Shown here one piece after another: positions 31,794 to 33,288 of a stretch of DNA of 33,288 nt (positions within the stretch are counted from its first letter, which is position 1; each line of letters begins with the position of its first letter). This stretch comes from Gammaproteobacteria bacterium (GTDB lineage Bacteria; Pseudomonadota; Gammaproteobacteria; Steroidobacterales; Steroidobacteraceae). The stretch is from NCBI GenBank assembly GCA_003137095.1, contig PLET01000037.1, positions 33,898 to 67,185 on the forward strand. The letters run 5' to 3'. The notes beneath the pieces are model-generated. The model was not told the DNA's origin. It did not search any database and saw only the letters and a list, made by a program, of their open reading frames with translations. The translations under genes and the position numbers were made by a program.

Positions 31794-32912
31794 ATGAACA
31801 GTGTCCCAGTCGCTTCGTTCACGCCGCTGTTGATCCTGGGGCTGGCATTGTCGGCCCACGCGCAGCCGCCGCCGCCGGGGACTTCGCGCCATTATGTGCT
31901 GCCGGCGACGCCGGCGACCGTGCAATGGGGCTGGTACGACACGTCGGAGCCGCCCAAGCTGACGATCCATTCGGGCGACACCGTGTCCATCGAAACACTG
32001 TCTCACTCGCTCGGTCAGATCAAGCCCGGCGTGGACATGGACCAGATCATCAAGCTGCGCAAGGAGAACGACGGCGGCGGTCCCCACTCGATCACCGGCC
32101 CCATCTATGTCGAGGAAGCCGAACCGGGGGACACGCTGGAAATCCACATCCTGAAGATCGTGCCCAAATTGTACGCTTTCAATTTCAATCTGCCCGGCAC
32201 GGAGTTTCCCGCGATCGGACTGCTCGCGTCGGAGTTTCCCGGGGGATTTGTCCGCTACTACAAGCTCGACCTTGCCAGGATGCAGACGCAATTCAAGCCA
32301 GGCGTCATGATCGATCTGAAGCCCTTTCCGGGGACGTTCACGGTCGGCGTCGATCCGCACGAACCGGATGCGAAAGCCGGGCCGCCGATCCATGATGCCA
32401 AGGGACGCACCAGCACGCTGCGCCCGTGGAAAAACGGCTCGAACATGGATCTGAACGAATTGCAGGCGGGATCGATTCTCTACCTGCCCGTGTTTCAAAA
32501 GGGCGGCCTGATTTGGACCGGCGATTCCCACTGCCGCCAGGGCAACGGAGAAGTGAACCTTACTGCCCTCGAGTGCGCATACAAGGAGATCGAGATACGG
32601 CCGGTCGTGCGCAAGGACCTCAAGACCGAGTGGCCCTGGGCCGAGACCAAGACCCATTGGATCTTCATGGGTTATGACGAGGACTTGAATCAGGCCATGC
32701 GCATCGCGGTCGAGCAGACCGTCCATTGGCTCTCCGCGCAGAGCATCGTGCCGATGAGCCGCGAGGAGGCTTATGCCTTGACGTCTATCGTGGGCGACTG
32801 CCGGGTCACCCAGGTGGTCGACATCCGCAAGGGCGTGCACTGCATGATTCCCAAGGCTGTTTTCGTGGATTACCAGGCGGGCCGCCGTCACGGTGGTCAT
32901 TCACCCCAATGA
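31794..32912 (+). CDS. Secreted acetamidase/formamidase family protein
   Basis: A 372-residue member of the FmdA/AmdA family, whose known enzymes hydrolyse acetamide or formamide to ammonia and the acid. The signal peptide is about 1-23 (ends AHA, then Gln), so it is predicted to be exported. Family features seen are the GPIYVEEAEPGDTLEIHI block, the LKPFPGTFTVGVDP segment, the GSNMDLNELQAGSILYLPVF block and the GDSHCRQGNGEV motif with its conserved His and Glu. ATG at 31794 with GAGAGG upstream is preferred; the open frame from 31599 overlaps the divergent gene. An exported location is unusual for a nitrogen-assimilating amidase, and the true substrate is unknown. Confidence 0.9.
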   Translation: MNSVPVASFTPLLILGLALSAHAQPPPPGTSRHYVLPATPATVQWGWYDTSEPPKLTIHSGDTVSIETLSHSLGQIKPGVDMDQIIKLRKENDGGGPHSITGPIYVEEAEPGDTLEIHILKIVPKLYAFNFNLPGTEFPAIGLLASEFPGGFVRYYKLDLARMQTQFKPGVMIDLKPFPGTFTVGVDPHEPDAKAGPPIHDAKGRTSTLRPWKNGSNMDLNELQAGSILYLPVFQKGGLIWTGDSHCRQGNGEVNLTALECAYKEIEIRPVVRKDLKTEWPWAETKTHWIFMGYDEDLNQAMRIAVEQTVHWLSAQSIVPMSREEAYALTSIVGDCRVTQVVDIRKGVHCMIPKAVFVDYQAGRRHGGHSPQ

Positions 32913-32932
32913 GTCCCCGAAAGGACGCCACT

Positions 32933-33288
32933 TCACACTGCGATCTTGTCCGGCAGCAACCGGTCGTATTCCTTTTTCACCACGGCGTAACACTCGCAGC
33001 TGCGCTTCTCGAGACCTGGGCGATCCATGACCATGATGCGCCCGCGGGAGTATCGGATGAGTCCCAGCTTCTGCAGCTGCAGTGCACCCTCGGTGACGCC
33101 TTCGCGGCGCACGCCGAGCATGTTGGCGATGAGTTCCTGGGTCATCACGAGTTCATTGCCCTGCAGGCGGTCCAGGCTGAGCAGCAGCCACCGGCATAGC
33201 TGCTGGCTGAGCGAGTGATGCCGGTTGCAGACCGCGGTTTGCGCCATTTGCGTGATCAGCGCCTGGGTGTAGCGCAGCAGCAGGTGCA
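32933..33288 (-). CDS. Crp/Fnr-family transcription regulator, C-terminal part (cut by window edge)
   Basis: About 117 codons are visible; the frame runs off the right edge, so the cyclic-nucleotide-binding-like sensor domain lies outside. The visible part has the end of the long dimerisation helix (HLLLRYTQALITQMAQTAVC), then a winged helix-turn-helix: L-S-Q-Q-L-C-R-W-L, VMTQELIANMLGVRREGVTE as the recognition region, and a wing around GLIRYSRGRI. The C-terminal CECYAVVKKEYDRLL tail is seen in many proteobacterial Crp-like regulators of unknown ligand. It converges on the amidase gene, with 20 bases between stops and no clear terminator. Ligand and targets cannot be judged without the N-terminus. 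Confidence 0.88.
   Translation of the reverse strand, partial: HLLLRYTQALITQMAQTAVCNRHHSLSQQLCRWLLLSLDRLQGNELVMTQELIANMLGVRREGVTEGALQLQKLGLIRYSRGRIMVMDRPGLEKRSCECYAVVKKEYDRLLPDKIAV

Noticed and set aside
32913..32932. Terminator between the convergent amidase and Crp-like genes
   Set aside because: Only 20 bases separate the stops, and no stem with a T tract is present.

Overview
The window looks like a piece of a high-GC Gram-negative chromosome, most likely from a gammaproteobacterium. The reasons are a rimP-nusA-infB operon in which NusA carries two C-terminal acidic repeats, an LpxL/LpxM-type lipid A acyltransferase, an MltF-type lytic transglycosylase, a DUF1415 protein, and a CrbS/CrbR-like two-component pair. 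Placement near the Nevskiales/Steroidobacterales is only an inference from the gene mix. No tRNA, rRNA, insertion sequence, prophage or CRISPR array was found. Both ends cut genes: infB at the left and a Crp/Fnr-type regulator at the right.

Layout. 1-3301: the translation/transcription-factor operon infB-nusA-rimP on the minus strand. It has a good promoter and a leader holding two tandem intrinsic-terminator hairpins. 3331-5533: a small RRM RNA-binding protein (minus) with its own terminator, a lipid A acyltransferase (plus), a possible 60-residue protein with a perfect Shine-Dalgarno (minus), and a zinc-ribbon membrane protein (minus). 5565-8622: DUF1415 protein, NAD-type isocitrate dehydrogenase, and an NCS1 permease. 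8688-13226: a REC-PAS-GGDEF-EAL cyclic-di-GMP protein and a GH3 beta-glucosidase, both minus. 13310-17362: a plus-strand transport operon with an SbmA/YddA-type ABC half-transporter with eroded ATPase motifs, an osmoprotectant-type ATPase, and a fused binding-protein/permease. 17367-19517: an MltF-like transglycosylase and a ParBc_2 protein.

19588-28971 is a sensing-type region. On the minus strand a membrane-tethered TAXI-domain protein, a Peripla_BP_6 lipoprotein and an uncharacterised helical-repeat (possibly six-hairpin) protein are joined by two ATGA overlaps. They are followed by a transporter-fused hybrid histidine kinase and its LuxR-type response regulator. Divergent from them is a lipoprotein with a C-terminal membrane anchor. 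Two ligand-binding proteins without any transporter permease, next to a sensor kinase, make this the most interesting locus here. A joint function is inference only.

28989-33288: an NtrC-type regulator that has lost the GAFTGA loop, a secreted aldose 1-epimerase, a secreted acetamidase/formamidase-family enzyme, and the C-terminal part of a Crp/Fnr regulator. Most coding density is ordinary. The oddities are degenerate catalytic or phosphorylation motifs in three otherwise intact regulators or transporters, and the terminator-bearing leader of the nusA operon.
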